A stretch of 5,190 nucleotides of DNA from JAWOHX01 sp046484975 (GTDB lineage Bacteria; Bacillota; Clostridia; DUPQ01). Position 1 is the first letter of the stretch; the number at the start of each line of letters is the position of its first letter. Below, piece by piece: positions 1-5,190 of this stretch. The stretch spans positions 1 through 5,190 of the forward strand of contig JAWOHX010000024.1 in NCBI GenBank assembly GCA_046484975.1, in the 5' to 3' direction. The notes below the pieces were generated by a model. The model worked only from the letters and a program-made list of their open reading frames with translations. It did not search any database and was not told the DNA's origin. Both the position numbers and the translations under genes were made by a program.

Positions 1-1
1 C

Positions 2-190
2 AGGGCATTGGACATCACCAGGGCGCACAACGGGACTGACGTGACCAGGGGTGATTTCGTCATTCTGGACACCTGCCCTGCCTTCGAGACGGTCGTCTCC
101 AAAAGGATCAACATCGATTATGCAGAGGAAGCCCGGGACTTCCCATGGCGGTTTCATATCAAGGACAATCCCTTTGTATCGAAAAAATAA
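2..190 (+). CDS. C-terminal fragment of an unidentified protein (5' end outside window)
   Basis: An open frame enters from the left edge and ends at TAA (188-190), giving the last 62 residues of a protein. The TTG at position 8 is an internal codon as far as can be seen: the frame is open upstream of it and there is no ribosome binding site in view. The visible tail is soluble, rich in Asp, Arg and Phe, with no membrane segment and no lipobox. It includes the stretches DVTRGDFVILDTCPAF and RINIDYAEEARDFPWRF and ends in a lysine pair. An 'I-x-IDY-x-E' pattern near the C-terminus occurs in some sugar nucleotidyltransferases of the CMP-sialate synthetase or IspD type. That resemblance is weak and I do not assign a function. 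The tRNA gene follows 43 bp downstream with its own promoter. No terminator hairpin is visible between them, so read-through into the tRNA is possible. Confidence 0.6.
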   Translation, partial: RALDITRAHNGTDVTRGDFVILDTCPAFETVVSKRINIDYAEEARDFPWRFHIKDNPFVSKK

Positions 191-194
191 CCGC

Positions 195-223
195 TTTACA
201 CATCATGTGATATCGCATAAAAT
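195..223 (+). promoter_or_regulatory. Sigma70-type promoter for the tRNA-Ser gene
   Basis: A -35 hexamer TTTACA (195-200) and a -10 hexamer TAAAAT (218-223) each match the consensus at five of six positions. They are separated by exactly 17 bp. The expected transcription start near 229-231 lies just before the mature tRNA 5' end at 234. The spacer contains a short perfect palindrome, CACATCATGTG (199-209), which may be chance. Confidence 0.7.
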
Positions 224-233
224 GTTAAGGCGT

Positions 234-322
234 GGAGAGGTATCGAAGAGGTCATAACGGGGCTGACTCGAAATCAGTTTGTCGGAAACGGCACGCGGGT
301 TCGAATCCCGCCCTCTCCGCCA
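234..322 (+). tRNA. tRNA-Ser (anticodon CGA), CCA encoded
   Basis: The sequence folds into a complete class II tRNA. The acceptor stem GGAGAGG (234-240) pairs with CCTCTCC (312-318), followed by discriminator G319 and an encoded CCA (320-322). The D stem is TCG/CGG (243-245/258-260). The anticodon stem is GCTGA/TCAGT (262-266/274-278) around loop CTCGAAA, giving anticodon CGA at 269-271, which reads the serine codon UCG. The long variable arm typical of tRNA-Ser is GTCG-GAAA-CGGC (281-292). The T stem is GCGGG/CCCGC (295-299/307-311) with loop TTCGAAT. Every stem is intact, so the gene looks functional. It has its own promoter upstream and a terminator four bases after the CCA. Confidence 0.97.
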
Positions 323-325
323 TTT

Positions 326-359
326 TCACAAGGTTCGCTGTGCCTTGTGATTTTTCTTT
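326..359 (+). terminator. Rho-independent terminator of tRNA-Ser
   Basis: An 8-bp perfect stem, TCACAAGG (326-333) with CCTTGTGA (343-350), closes a 9-nt loop. It is followed on the + strand by TTTTTCTTT. It starts four bases after the tRNA CCA. On the minus strand the hairpin lacks a T tract, so it should act only on the tRNA transcript. Confidence 0.85.
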
Positions 360-390
360 CCAAAACCCCTGCTGCCCATTGCTTAAAGAT

Positions 391-472
391 CGGTTCCAAG
401 ACTGAATACGGCTGAAATGCAGCAGATTCATTGTTCCTGCATCTCTCTTTTATTAACTTCCCTCATTTCCTG
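391..472. repeat. Left copy of an 82-bp imperfect direct repeat
   Basis: Aligns without gaps to 972-1053 (offset 581 bp), with 62 of 82 positions identical by hand count and 13 of the 20 differences being transitions. The best-conserved part is the first 29 bp (CGGTTC...GCTGAAATG), with three differences. This copy includes the TGA stop codon of the lipoprotein gene (463-465) and runs on into its 3' flank. Identity disappears on both sides. Confidence 0.75.
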
Positions 473-945
473 TAGTCTTCCTGGAACCAAAATCCTATTT
501 GAACCAATTCAGGATAAGCGTAGTGACTGTCTGGTTCAATGGTAATATTCACTCCGTTCCATGCCCAAATACCGGCTATACCGTGGTATGTTTCAACCGT
601 TTCAAAATCATCCCGTTGATTTGCCATCATAATGTAATAATCGACAACATCCTCGCGAGTGGTTCCGGAAGGCGCAACCAGGGTCCAAGCCGGTATTGCA
701 GTCATACCGCGCTGTATCCAGTCAATATCAACGATTGAATCGGGATAAGCCATCCATGGTTCTGGAAGAACTGTCGCAGCAGCAGCATAGCCTTCAAAAT
801 ATTTTCCCAGCAGATTTTCACTGCCAGAATCAATACCAGGGGATGTGTTGTTCCCGTCTGTTAAATTGTTTTTCTGAGGGCTGGTGCATCCAAACAATGA
901 TACGATAAATAAAAATGTCAGAATAATCATGGTCAATTTTTTCAT
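463..945 (-). CDS. Predicted small lipoprotein, function unknown
   Basis: This encodes a 160-residue protein that I do not recognise. The N-terminus is a lipoprotein signal peptide: MKK, a hydrophobic stretch at residues 4-18, and a lipobox LFGC with the acylated Cys at 20. Phe at -2 is a little atypical. A polar Asn/Ser/Gly linker follows (about 21-45), as in surface-tethered lipoproteins. The remaining 115 residues form one small domain rich in Trp and Tyr. It contains a run of four Ala (54-57), a PAW element (85-87) and a helix-like TTREDVVDYYIMM segment (95-107), and has no further Cys. ATG at 943-945 is chosen because AAAAGGAG (957-964) lies 11 nt upstream. It is expected to be anchored on the outer face of the cytoplasmic membrane. 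No promoter or terminator is clear, and direct repeats bracket the gene. Confidence 0.85.
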   Translation of the reverse strand: MKKLTMIILTFLFIVSLFGCTSPQKNNLTDGNNTSPGIDSGSENLLGKYFEGYAAAATVLPEPWMAYPDSIVDIDWIQRGMTAIPAWTLVAPSGTTREDVVDYYIMMANQRDDFETVETYHGIAGIWAWNGVNITIEPDSHYAYPELVQIGFWFQEDYRK

Positions 946-956
946 AATAAAGTCTA

Positions 957-964
957 CTCCTTTT
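957..964 (-). promoter_or_regulatory. Ribosome binding site of the lipoprotein gene
   Basis: On the minus strand AAAAGGAG lies 11 nt before the ATG at 943-945. The spacing is slightly long, but there is no competing start codon, so it supports the chosen start. Confidence 0.6.
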
Positions 965-971
965 CCTTATT

Positions 972-1053
972 CGGTTCTAAGATTGAATACAGCTGAAATG
1001 AAACAACTGCACTGTCCCTGTATCTTTCTTTTGAAACCTACTCTCACCTCCTG
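972..1053. repeat. Right copy of an 82-bp imperfect direct repeat
   Basis: Partner of 391-472 (see there for identity). This copy lies immediately upstream of the lipoprotein ribosome binding site. The TGA stop that the left copy shares with the lipoprotein gene is conserved here as TCA on the + strand (1044-1046). On the minus strand this copy also contains AGGAGGTGA (1044-1052), a perfect anti-Shine-Dalgarno complement with no ATG, GTG or TTG at usable distance. Confidence 0.75.
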
Positions 1054-1095
1054 ACAATACCATCGGTTTTAGGGTAGCATATATTCCTGGTCATT

Positions 1096-1257
1096 TCAAT
1101 AAAACCACGGACATTCGTTCCATTTGCATTCAAGCTCATACCCTGATGCATCAGCATACTGTTTCACGAAACGGAGGCACTGAGGGCTCTTGAAGCCGGA
1201 TTGCCACCATGATGTGTCCACCATCGGGAATATCCTTTTCAACTGCTTCTCATTCAT
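1096..1257 (-). CDS. Small 53-residue protein, function unknown
   Basis: A short ORF of 53 codons plus TGA reads on the minus strand from ATG (1255-1257). GAAGG (1264-1268) sits 6 nt before the ATG, a reasonable though not strong ribosome binding site. The product starts MNEKQLKRIF and is strikingly rich in aromatics and cysteine. It has Trp at 17, 18, 46 and 51 and Cys at 27, 44 and 49; the last two form CKWNEC, a C-x4-C spacing that could bind a metal or form a disulfide. There is no signal peptide or membrane segment. Its composition looks like a folded mini-protein rather than random translation, but I recognise no family. It could instead be the remnant of a larger gene. It is followed 43 bp later by the right direct repeat and then the lipoprotein gene on the same strand, and it diverges from the protease gene. 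Confidence 0.5.
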   Translation of the reverse strand: MNEKQLKRIFPMVDTSWWQSGFKSPQCLRFVKQYADASGYELECKWNECPWFY

Positions 1258-1337
1258 TGGATACCTTCACCCTTCCCCCCTGTACAACCGCAATTTCCTG
1301 TTGAACAGCTGGTTTGTTTGTCTTCTCTCTCCGCCAT

Positions 1338-1353
1338 GCTCTGATGTCAGAGC
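1338..1353. repeat. Inverted repeat in divergent intergenic region
   Basis: A perfect dyad, GCTCTGA-TG-TCAGAGC, has 7-bp arms. It lies between the minus-strand small ORF (start at 1257) and the + strand protease gene, and abuts an 11-bp copy of the tRNA-Ser 3' end (1327-1337). There is no T tract on either strand, so it is not a standard terminator. A regulator binding site is possible but unproven. I see no gene in the rest of 1258-1470 apart from the promoter at 1411-1419. Confidence 0.45.
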
Positions 1354-1410
1354 CTGGGCTTTATGGTATGTGTTTTTCCTCCACGCCAGACTCCAATGCT
1401 TTGGCATCCA

Positions 1411-1419
1411 TGATATACT
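1411..1419 (+). promoter_or_regulatory. Extended -10 promoter of the protease gene
   Basis: TG-A-TATACT (1411-1419) matches an extended -10 element: a TG dinucleotide one base before a hexamer matching TATAAT at five of six positions. No good -35 box sits 16-18 bp upstream, as is common for extended -10 promoters. Transcription would begin near 1426, leaving a leader of about 45 nt before the ATG at 1471. This argues against the GTG at 1432 as the real start codon. Confidence 0.5.
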
Positions 1420-1470
1420 ATACCAAAGGATGTGTTGGCAATCGAACCATGGAATGAAGAGCCCCATGGC

Positions 1471-2190
1471 ATGAACATGGAAGAGGAAATGCTCCAGGAA
1501 AAACAGGAACGGACCAGAAAAAGAATCGTTCAGATCCTTGCGTTGTTCGTTGCCTTTGGTTTTCTCCTCATGATTTTCGCAAGCTTCTTCCGTTCTGTCC
1601 GCATGCCTCCCGCAAGTGTTCTTGTGGAATCCATCATGCTGTCCGGGGATCCCGATATCCGGGAATGGAAGCAGTCGGTTTATTCCGTGTACGCAGACGG
1701 ACGGAGTGGAACGGGGTTCGTTGTCGATGATGGCAGGTTGCTTCTCACCAACCACCACATCATAGAAGACGCTTCCTCCATTCGCATCCTGCCCCTCCTG
1801 CGAAACCAGGCTGCCAATCCCGAATGGTCCAACCATCCGGAACTCGACCTTTCCGTTGTCAGGTTACAGGAACCAGTGTTGGCTTCCCTGGAAATGAATG
1901 ATGCCCCCATGCCGGTTCCCGGCGAACGTGTCATCATCATCGGCAACCCCTACGGGTTTTTCCGGGTTGCCATTTCAGCCACGGTGGAAGGGTATGCCGA
2001 TGTGCCCGGCATGGACATCCCCGTCATCATGTTCCAGGGGAACATCTACCAAGGCAACAGTGGCAGTCCCATGATCAACCTTGAGGGGAAAGTGGTGGGA
2101 ATGGTTTTTGCCACCGTATCTATGGAAGACGGCCGCTCCGTTGGTTTGGCCATTCCCGGCAGTGAAATCATGAAAATTCTGATTCCATGA
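1471..2190 (+). CDS. Membrane-anchored HtrA-like (trypsin-fold) serine protease without PDZ domain
   Basis: A 239-residue protein. A charged cytoplasmic N-terminus (1-17, rich in Glu and Lys/Arg) is followed by one transmembrane helix (about 18-40), so the catalytic domain should face outside. The S1C/HtrA-type core follows: a GTGFVV strand, His96 in TNHHII, Asp126 in ELDLSVVRL, and Ser197 in GNSGSP, which together complete the catalytic triad. Ser199 replaces the glycine of the usual GNSGGP. The chain stops just after the protease domain, so the C-terminal PDZ domain of DegP/HtrA proteins is absent. Its role is presumably cleavage of envelope or misfolded proteins, but the substrate is unknown. 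ATG 1471 is preferred because GAAGAG lies 9 nt upstream and the likely promoter is at 1411-1419. GTG 1432 (252 residues) or ATG 1477 are alternatives. It is monocistronic and ends at a hairpin terminator. Confidence 0.88.
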   Translation: MNMEEEMLQEKQERTRKRIVQILALFVAFGFLLMIFASFFRSVRMPPASVLVESIMLSGDPDIREWKQSVYSVYADGRSGTGFVVDDGRLLLTNHHIIEDASSIRILPLLRNQAANPEWSNHPELDLSVVRLQEPVLASLEMNDAPMPVPGERVIIIGNPYGFFRVAISATVEGYADVPGMDIPVIMFQGNIYQGNSGSPMINLEGKVVGMVFATVSMEDGRSVGLAIPGSEIMKILIP

Positions 2191-2216
2191 AAAAACCCGG
2201 CAAGCCGGGTCTTTCT
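2190..2216. terminator. Bidirectional hairpin terminator between converging genes
   Basis: The stem ACCCGGC (2195-2201) pairs with GCCGGGT (2204-2210), in practice six pairs closed by a CAAG tetraloop. On the minus strand it is followed by a run of five to six T, a good intrinsic terminator for the transporter operon. It lies 17 nt past the stop codon of that operon's last gene. On the + strand the tail is the weaker CTTTCT, directly after the protease stop codon, so it probably also ends that transcript. Confidence 0.85.
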
Positions 2217-2227
2217 GGTGTCATGTC

Positions 2228-2431
2228 TCATCGGTTGTCCCGTTTGTTTTTGACATGGGACATGACCGTAAGAAGACCGATGAACAATCCTGCGACAGAC
2301 ATCCCATAAGCCAAAAAATTCAGGAAAAATGAGGATCTGATCACCTGAACCACCATCAGCAGAGGAAGTATGATCCCCAGCAGCATCATCACGATGCTGC
2401 TGAAGATGATGAGCTTATATCTTGCATCCAT
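2228..2431 (-). CDS. Small two-helix membrane protein at the end of the transporter operon
   Basis: A 67-residue protein, almost all membrane. Helix 1 is at about residues 6-31 and helix 2 at about 35-57, joined by a very short turn at RSSF and ending in a basic tail, KNKRDNR. The positive-inside rule suggests both ends are cytoplasmic. I recognise no family. The ATG (2429-2431) lies inside the upstream ATPase gene, overlapping its end by 17 nt. No Shine-Dalgarno sequence precedes it, so translation probably depends on ribosomes finishing the ATPase. The bidirectional terminator comes right after its stop. Position suggests co-expression with the importer, but an accessory role in transport is inference only. 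Confidence 0.7.
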   Translation of the reverse strand: MDARYKLIIFSSIVMMLLGIILPLLMVVQVIRSSFFLNFLAYGMSVAGLFIGLLTVMSHVKNKRDNR

Positions 2432-3452
2432 CTCTGTACAGCCAACATGTCACGGTGTGGTTGGGGCCTATTTCAAATTCGGGGGGAATCTCCGTGTCGC
2501 ACAATCCCTTGATTCTTTTCGGGCATCTATCGAAATACCTGCATCCCTTCGGGGGATGGATCAGGCTGGGAGGCTCCCCTTCGGGGATGGCCTTGTAAAC
2601 TTTTGCATTCTGGGCATCGGGTTCGCTGGTCGCCGTCAGCAGTGCATCGGTATATGGGTGCTTGCATCCATATATGATATCGTTGACATTTGCCTTTTCC
2701 ACGAGGATACCTGCATACATGACGAAAATTCTTTTTGAAAAATACCTCACAGTGGAAAGGTCATGGGTGATGTAGATGACAGAAAGGCCATGGCTATCCT
2801 TAAGTCCTTCCAACAGGTTGAGCACCTCAACCCTTACCGAGGCATCCAGCATGGAGACTGGTTCATCTGCAACCATCAGCCTCTGTTGAAGAATCATTGC
2901 CCTTGCGATGACAACACGCTGCTGCTGTCCTCCGCTAAGCATATGGGGATATTTCTCCAGGTAATCCTCAATGGGTGTCAGGCTGACCTCCTCCATGACT
3001 TTGCGGATTCTTTCCTCACGTTCCTTCGGATTCTTGATGCCGTTGATGATCAGCGGCTCATCCAGGATTCTTTTGATGGTCATGAAAGGTGCAATGGCCC
3101 CGTATGGATCCTGCTGTACATATCCCACCTGGGAATGGTACCACTTCCTCTTTGCCTTTTTAAAATTCTTGATGTCCTCTCCCAGATACTCGATGCTCCC
3201 TTTGACAGGAACATACAGTCCGAGGATGGTTTTCATCAGGCTTGTCTTACCACATCCTGATTCCCCGACGATGGCGATGGCTTCCTGTTCATGAAGGTCA
3301 AAGGTCACCCCGTCCACCGCACGGACATAACCGGCATGGCCGAAGCCGAATTTTTTAAGTTCAAACCATATGCTCAGGTCCTTGACGGACAAGATTACCT
3401 TGCTGGAATCAAACTGCTTGTTCTCGCTGACCACATCCTTATTGTCTGCCAT
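2415..3452 (-). CDS. OppF-like ABC transporter ATP-binding protein
   Basis: A 345-residue ATPase of the oligopeptide/dipeptide/nickel importer class, usual length. The motifs are complete: Walker A GESGCGKTS (63-71), Q-loop Gln in VQQDP (about 114), signature LSGGQQQR (172-179), Walker B LMVADEP with catalytic Glu197, D-loop SMLD (200-203), and switch His230 in THD. The C-terminal oligopeptide-transporter extension carries four cysteines (304, 310, 318, 336) in the GCxxxxRCP...C...CWLY pattern. It should pair with the OppD-like protein in the cytoplasm and hydrolyse ATP to drive solute import. The start is ATG 3450-3452, preceded 8 nt upstream by a strong AGGAGGT. An in-frame ATG nine codons upstream (3477-3479) lacks such a site. 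It overlaps the upstream ATPase gene by 14 nt. The substrate (peptide or oligosaccharide) cannot be determined here. Confidence 0.93.
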   Translation of the reverse strand: MADNKDVVSENKQFDSSKVILSVKDLSIWFELKKFGFGHAGYVRAVDGVTFDLHEQEAIAIVGESGCGKTSLMKTILGLYVPVKGSIEYLGEDIKNFKKAKRKWYHSQVGYVQQDPYGAIAPFMTIKRILDEPLIINGIKNPKEREERIRKVMEEVSLTPIEDYLEKYPHMLSGGQQQRVVIARAMILQQRLMVADEPVSMLDASVRVEVLNLLEGLKDSHGLSVIYITHDLSTVRYFSKRIFVMYAGILVEKANVNDIIYGCKHPYTDALLTATSEPDAQNAKVYKAIPEGEPPSLIHPPKGCRYFDRCPKRIKGLCDTEIPPEFEIGPNHTVTCWLYRDGCKI

Positions 3453-4434
3453 CTGCTTCCACCTCCTTTTGCTTTTCATAAAGCCAGCATTTCACCTGGT
3501 CTTCTCCCACCTGGTACACACCCGGTTCCGTCTTCTCACATATGGGCATTTTGCTCGGGCACCTTGGGGCGAATCGGCATCCAACCATTTTTTCGATTCC
3601 AATGAGGCTCGGAGGCTTTCCAACAATGAATTCCAGGGCAGCATCACCCCTTAGTTTTGGAACGCTCGCCATGAGTTTCTTGGAATAGGGGTGATAGGGG
3701 TTGGAGAAGAATATGTCCGCATCGGTGGCTTCGATGATCTGTCCTGCATACATGACCACAACCCTGTCCGCCAGCTCCGATGAAGTGGCGATGTCATGGG
3801 TGACCAGGATATAGCTGACATTCTCCTCTTTTTTAATCCTTTTCAAAAGGTTCATGATATTGGCCTGGGTCAGCACATCCAGCGCGGAAGTGGGTTCGTC
3901 CAGGATGACCACGTCGGGAACGGTGATGAGCGCCATGGCGATTCCCACGCGCTGGCGCATGCCCCCGCTCAGTTCGAATGCATACCTGTCCGCGAAATCA
4001 ATGGGCACACCCACATGCTTGAACATCTGCTTGACCTTGATCAGGGCTTCGCTTTTTTCCATGCCATTGAGCAGGAGGGGCTCCGCCACTTGTTTTCCGA
4101 CCTTGAGAACAGGGTTCAGTGAAGTCATGGCGGCCTGGGGGACCATGGAGAACCTGTTCCAACGGATGTCAATGCGGAATTTCTCATCATCCATGGCCAT
4201 GGTGTCAATGTCCTTGAGATAGACCTTTCCGTTGTATGTCTTCACGTTCCTGGGCAGCAGTCTCAATATTGCTTTCGTCAGGGAGCTTTTGCCACAGCCC
4301 GATTCCCCCAGAATGACGATTGCCTCATTCTCATAGAGTTCAAAACTTACATTGTCCACAGCACGCACATCGCCCACCCGGACTTTAAAATGCAAATTCA
4401 GGTTCTCTACTTTCAATAATACTTTTTTTGCCAT
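3439..4434 (-). CDS. OppD-like ABC transporter ATP-binding protein
   Basis: A 331-residue ATPase of the Opp/Dpp importer class, full length. Motifs in order: Walker A GESGCGKSS (43-51), Q-loop Gln100 followed by AAMTSLNP, a motif typical of OppD/DppD, signature LSGGMRQR (155-162), Walker B VVILDEP with Glu180, D-loop SALD (183-186), and switch His213. The C-terminal extension includes YHPYSKKL (247-254) and four cysteines (286, 292, 299, 316) as GCRFAPRCP...C...CWLY. In characterised OppD/DppD relatives this cysteine set binds an iron-sulfur cluster. It should form a heterodimer with the OppF-like protein on the cytoplasmic face of the permeases. ATG 4432-4434 is preceded by AAGAGG at 8 nt. 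The permease gene ends 12 nt upstream, so the ribosome binding site overlaps the permease stop codon. Confidence 0.94.
   Translation of the reverse strand: MAKKVLLKVENLNLHFKVRVGDVRAVDNVSFELYENEAIVILGESGCGKSSLTKAILRLLPRNVKTYNGKVYLKDIDTMAMDDEKFRIDIRWNRFSMVPQAAMTSLNPVLKVGKQVAEPLLLNGMEKSEALIKVKQMFKHVGVPIDFADRYAFELSGGMRQRVGIAMALITVPDVVILDEPTSALDVLTQANIMNLLKRIKKEENVSYILVTHDIATSSELADRVVVMYAGQIIEATDADIFFSNPYHPYSKKLMASVPKLRGDAALEFIVGKPPSLIGIEKMVGCRFAPRCPSKMPICEKTEPGVYQVGEDQVKCWLYEKQKEVEADGRQ
3461..3467 (-). promoter_or_regulatory. Ribosome binding site fixing the OppF-like start
   Basis: On the minus strand AGGAGGT lies 8 nt before the ATG at 3450-3452, inside the last codons of the upstream ATPase gene. 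It decides between this ATG and the longer frame starting at 3479, which would place the site within its own coding region. Confidence 0.85.
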
Positions 4435-4446
4435 TGGTTATACCTC

Positions 4447-5190
4447 TTATTGCTCTCTTAATCTAGGATTGAACAGCCTGTCCAATGAAAAACCAACCAT
4501 TGCGAAGGCCAGTCCGGTGATCATCAGCAGGATGGCCGGCTGGAGGATCCAGTAATAATGTCCGTTGTACAAAGCTGCCCTGTAGTAGGCGTCGGAGATG
4601 ACCTTTCCCCAGGTGGGAAGGACCGGGTCGCCGAGTCCCAGAACGTTCAGGGAGGCTTCCAGGAAGACGTATCCTGGTATGGACAGGACCAGCCCCGGGA
4701 TCAGCATGGGAATGATCCTGGGAATCAGGTACCTGAAAATGATCCTCTTGTTGGAGGCTCCATAAGTCTGTGCAGCCTCGATATAGGCCGCATGCCTCAG
4801 TTGCATGAAGTTGGCCCGGTATGTTTTGATGGCGGCCGCGAATATGCTGAGCAGGATGGTCGCCCCCAGCATCACCCAGATGCTTTTGGAATAAAAGGTG
4901 CCTATCATCACCAGAATGGCAAGGAAGGGCAGCAACATATTCACCTCCGTAATCCTTTGTATCACTGCATCCACCCAGCCACCGAACCAAACGCTGACAG
5001 CAGCGATGGTCATGCTCAATACGGAAACACCCAGGGAAGCCAACAGTCCGAAAAGCAAGGCGATGGGTGCTCCCCAGAACAAGGCGGTGCTCAGTTCCCT
5101 TCTGCGGTGGTCGGTGCCGGCCAGACCGTGCACCAGTCCGTGCATCACCAGCTCGACATCCACATTTGACCCAGGCTCAAAGGTCTGTGA
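4447..5190 (-). CDS. OppC-like ABC transporter permease (N-terminus outside window)
   Basis: The last 247 residues of an inner-membrane permease of the Opp/Dpp class; the frame stays open to the right edge. GTG at 5161-5163 is an internal codon, not a start. Visible order: the pre-helix motif GTDHRRREL (residues 25-33 of the visible part, a variant of the family's GTDxxGRD), helices at about 37-68, 84-100, 103-122, 158-185 and 214-234, and the cytoplasmic EAA coupling loop (EAAQTYGAS, 138-146, with the later conserved Pro157), which docks on the ATPases. It ends NPRLREQ, as usual for OppC proteins with a DPRLR-type tail. The first transmembrane helix and the extracellular region before GTD are missing from the window. 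It forms the channel with a second permease that should lie upstream. It is the first visible gene of the minus-strand operon. Confidence 0.92.
   Translation of the reverse strand, partial: SQTFEPGSNVDVELVMHGLVHGLAGTDHRRRELSTALFWGAPIALLFGLLASLGVSVLSMTIAAVSVWFGGWVDAVIQRITEVNMLLPFLAILVMIGTFYSKSIWVMLGATILLSIFAAAIKTYRANFMQLRHAAYIEAAQTYGASNKRIIFRYLIPRIIPMLIPGLVLSIPGYVFLEASLNVLGLGDPVLPTWGKVISDAYYRAALYNGHYYWILQPAILLMITGLAFAMVGFSLDRLFNPRLREQ

Noticed and set aside
369..425. Inverted repeat CTGCTGC/GCAGCAG as a possible terminator of the lipoprotein gene.
   Set aside because: The arms are separated by 43 nt and the T tract after them on the minus strand is only four bases, so it is not a convincing intrinsic terminator.
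1044..1052. AGGAGGTGA on the minus strand, a perfect anti-Shine-Dalgarno complement.
   Set aside because: No ATG, GTG or TTG follows within usable distance and the next in-frame codons include a stop. It lies in the diverged direct repeat, where the other copy has AGGAAATGA.
1105..1190. 38-codon frame starting at an ATG inside the 53-residue ORF and running to a TGA in the right direct repeat.
   Set aside because: It lies out of frame within and beyond the better-supported 53-codon ORF, and has no ribosome binding site and no distinctive composition. I considered it as the tail of a lost lipoprotein paralogue, but its residues do not match the lipoprotein C-terminus beyond the stop region.
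1298..1308. 11-bp palindrome CTGTTGAACAG upstream of the small ORF, considered as an operator.
   Set aside because: Five-base arms are expected by chance in a window of this size, and no promoter element is aligned with it.
1267..1836. 189-codon open frame on the minus strand across the protease gene.
   Set aside because: It is antisense to a clear protease with an intact catalytic triad, its translation is low-complexity in charge and lacks any motif, and it has no good ribosome binding site.
4558..5169. 203-codon open frame on the + strand opposite the permease.
   Set aside because: It is a shadow of the OppC-like gene: the translation is rich in Gln, Gly and His with no recognisable domain, while the minus strand shows clear permease motifs.

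Overview
The window is ordinary bacterial chromosome at moderate GC. It carries a tRNA-Ser gene with an encoded CCA end, strong purine-rich ribosome binding sites (for example AGGAGGT), and a mix of lipoprotein, membrane-anchored protease and ABC-transporter genes. This fits a Gram-positive-type bacterium (Bacillota or a related lineage). No marker gene fixes the lineage, so that is a weak inference. I see no CRISPR array, transposase, integrase, phage gene or recognisable defence system.

Left part (1-1260). The + strand holds the 3' end of an unidentified gene, then a tRNA-Ser(CGA) gene with its own near-consensus promoter (195-223) and a rho-independent terminator (326-359). The minus strand holds a small predicted lipoprotein gene (463-945) and, upstream of it, a 53-codon ORF (1096-1257) that I judge to be a likely small gene. 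An 82-bp direct repeat (391-472 and 972-1053, about 76% identical, no gaps) brackets the lipoprotein gene. This suggests an old local duplication or a dispersed element.

Middle (1258-2216). A 213-bp divergent intergenic region contains a 16-bp dyad, an 11-bp exact copy of the tRNA 3' end, and an extended -10 promoter. It leads into a + strand gene for a membrane-anchored, HtrA-like serine protease with no PDZ domain. That gene ends at a hairpin terminator shared with the converging minus-strand operon.

Right part (2228-5190, all minus strand). This is the distal part of an Opp/Dpp-family ABC importer operon, in transcription order: permease (OppC-like, cut by the window edge), OppD-like ATPase, OppF-like ATPase, and a small two-helix membrane protein. 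The genes are tightly packed (12-nt gap, 14-nt overlap, 17-nt overlap), consistent with translational coupling. The two ATPases would form the cytoplasmic heterodimer driving uptake of a peptide or oligosaccharide through a two-permease channel. The solute-binding protein and second permease are expected upstream, beyond base 5190. The substrate cannot be read from this window.
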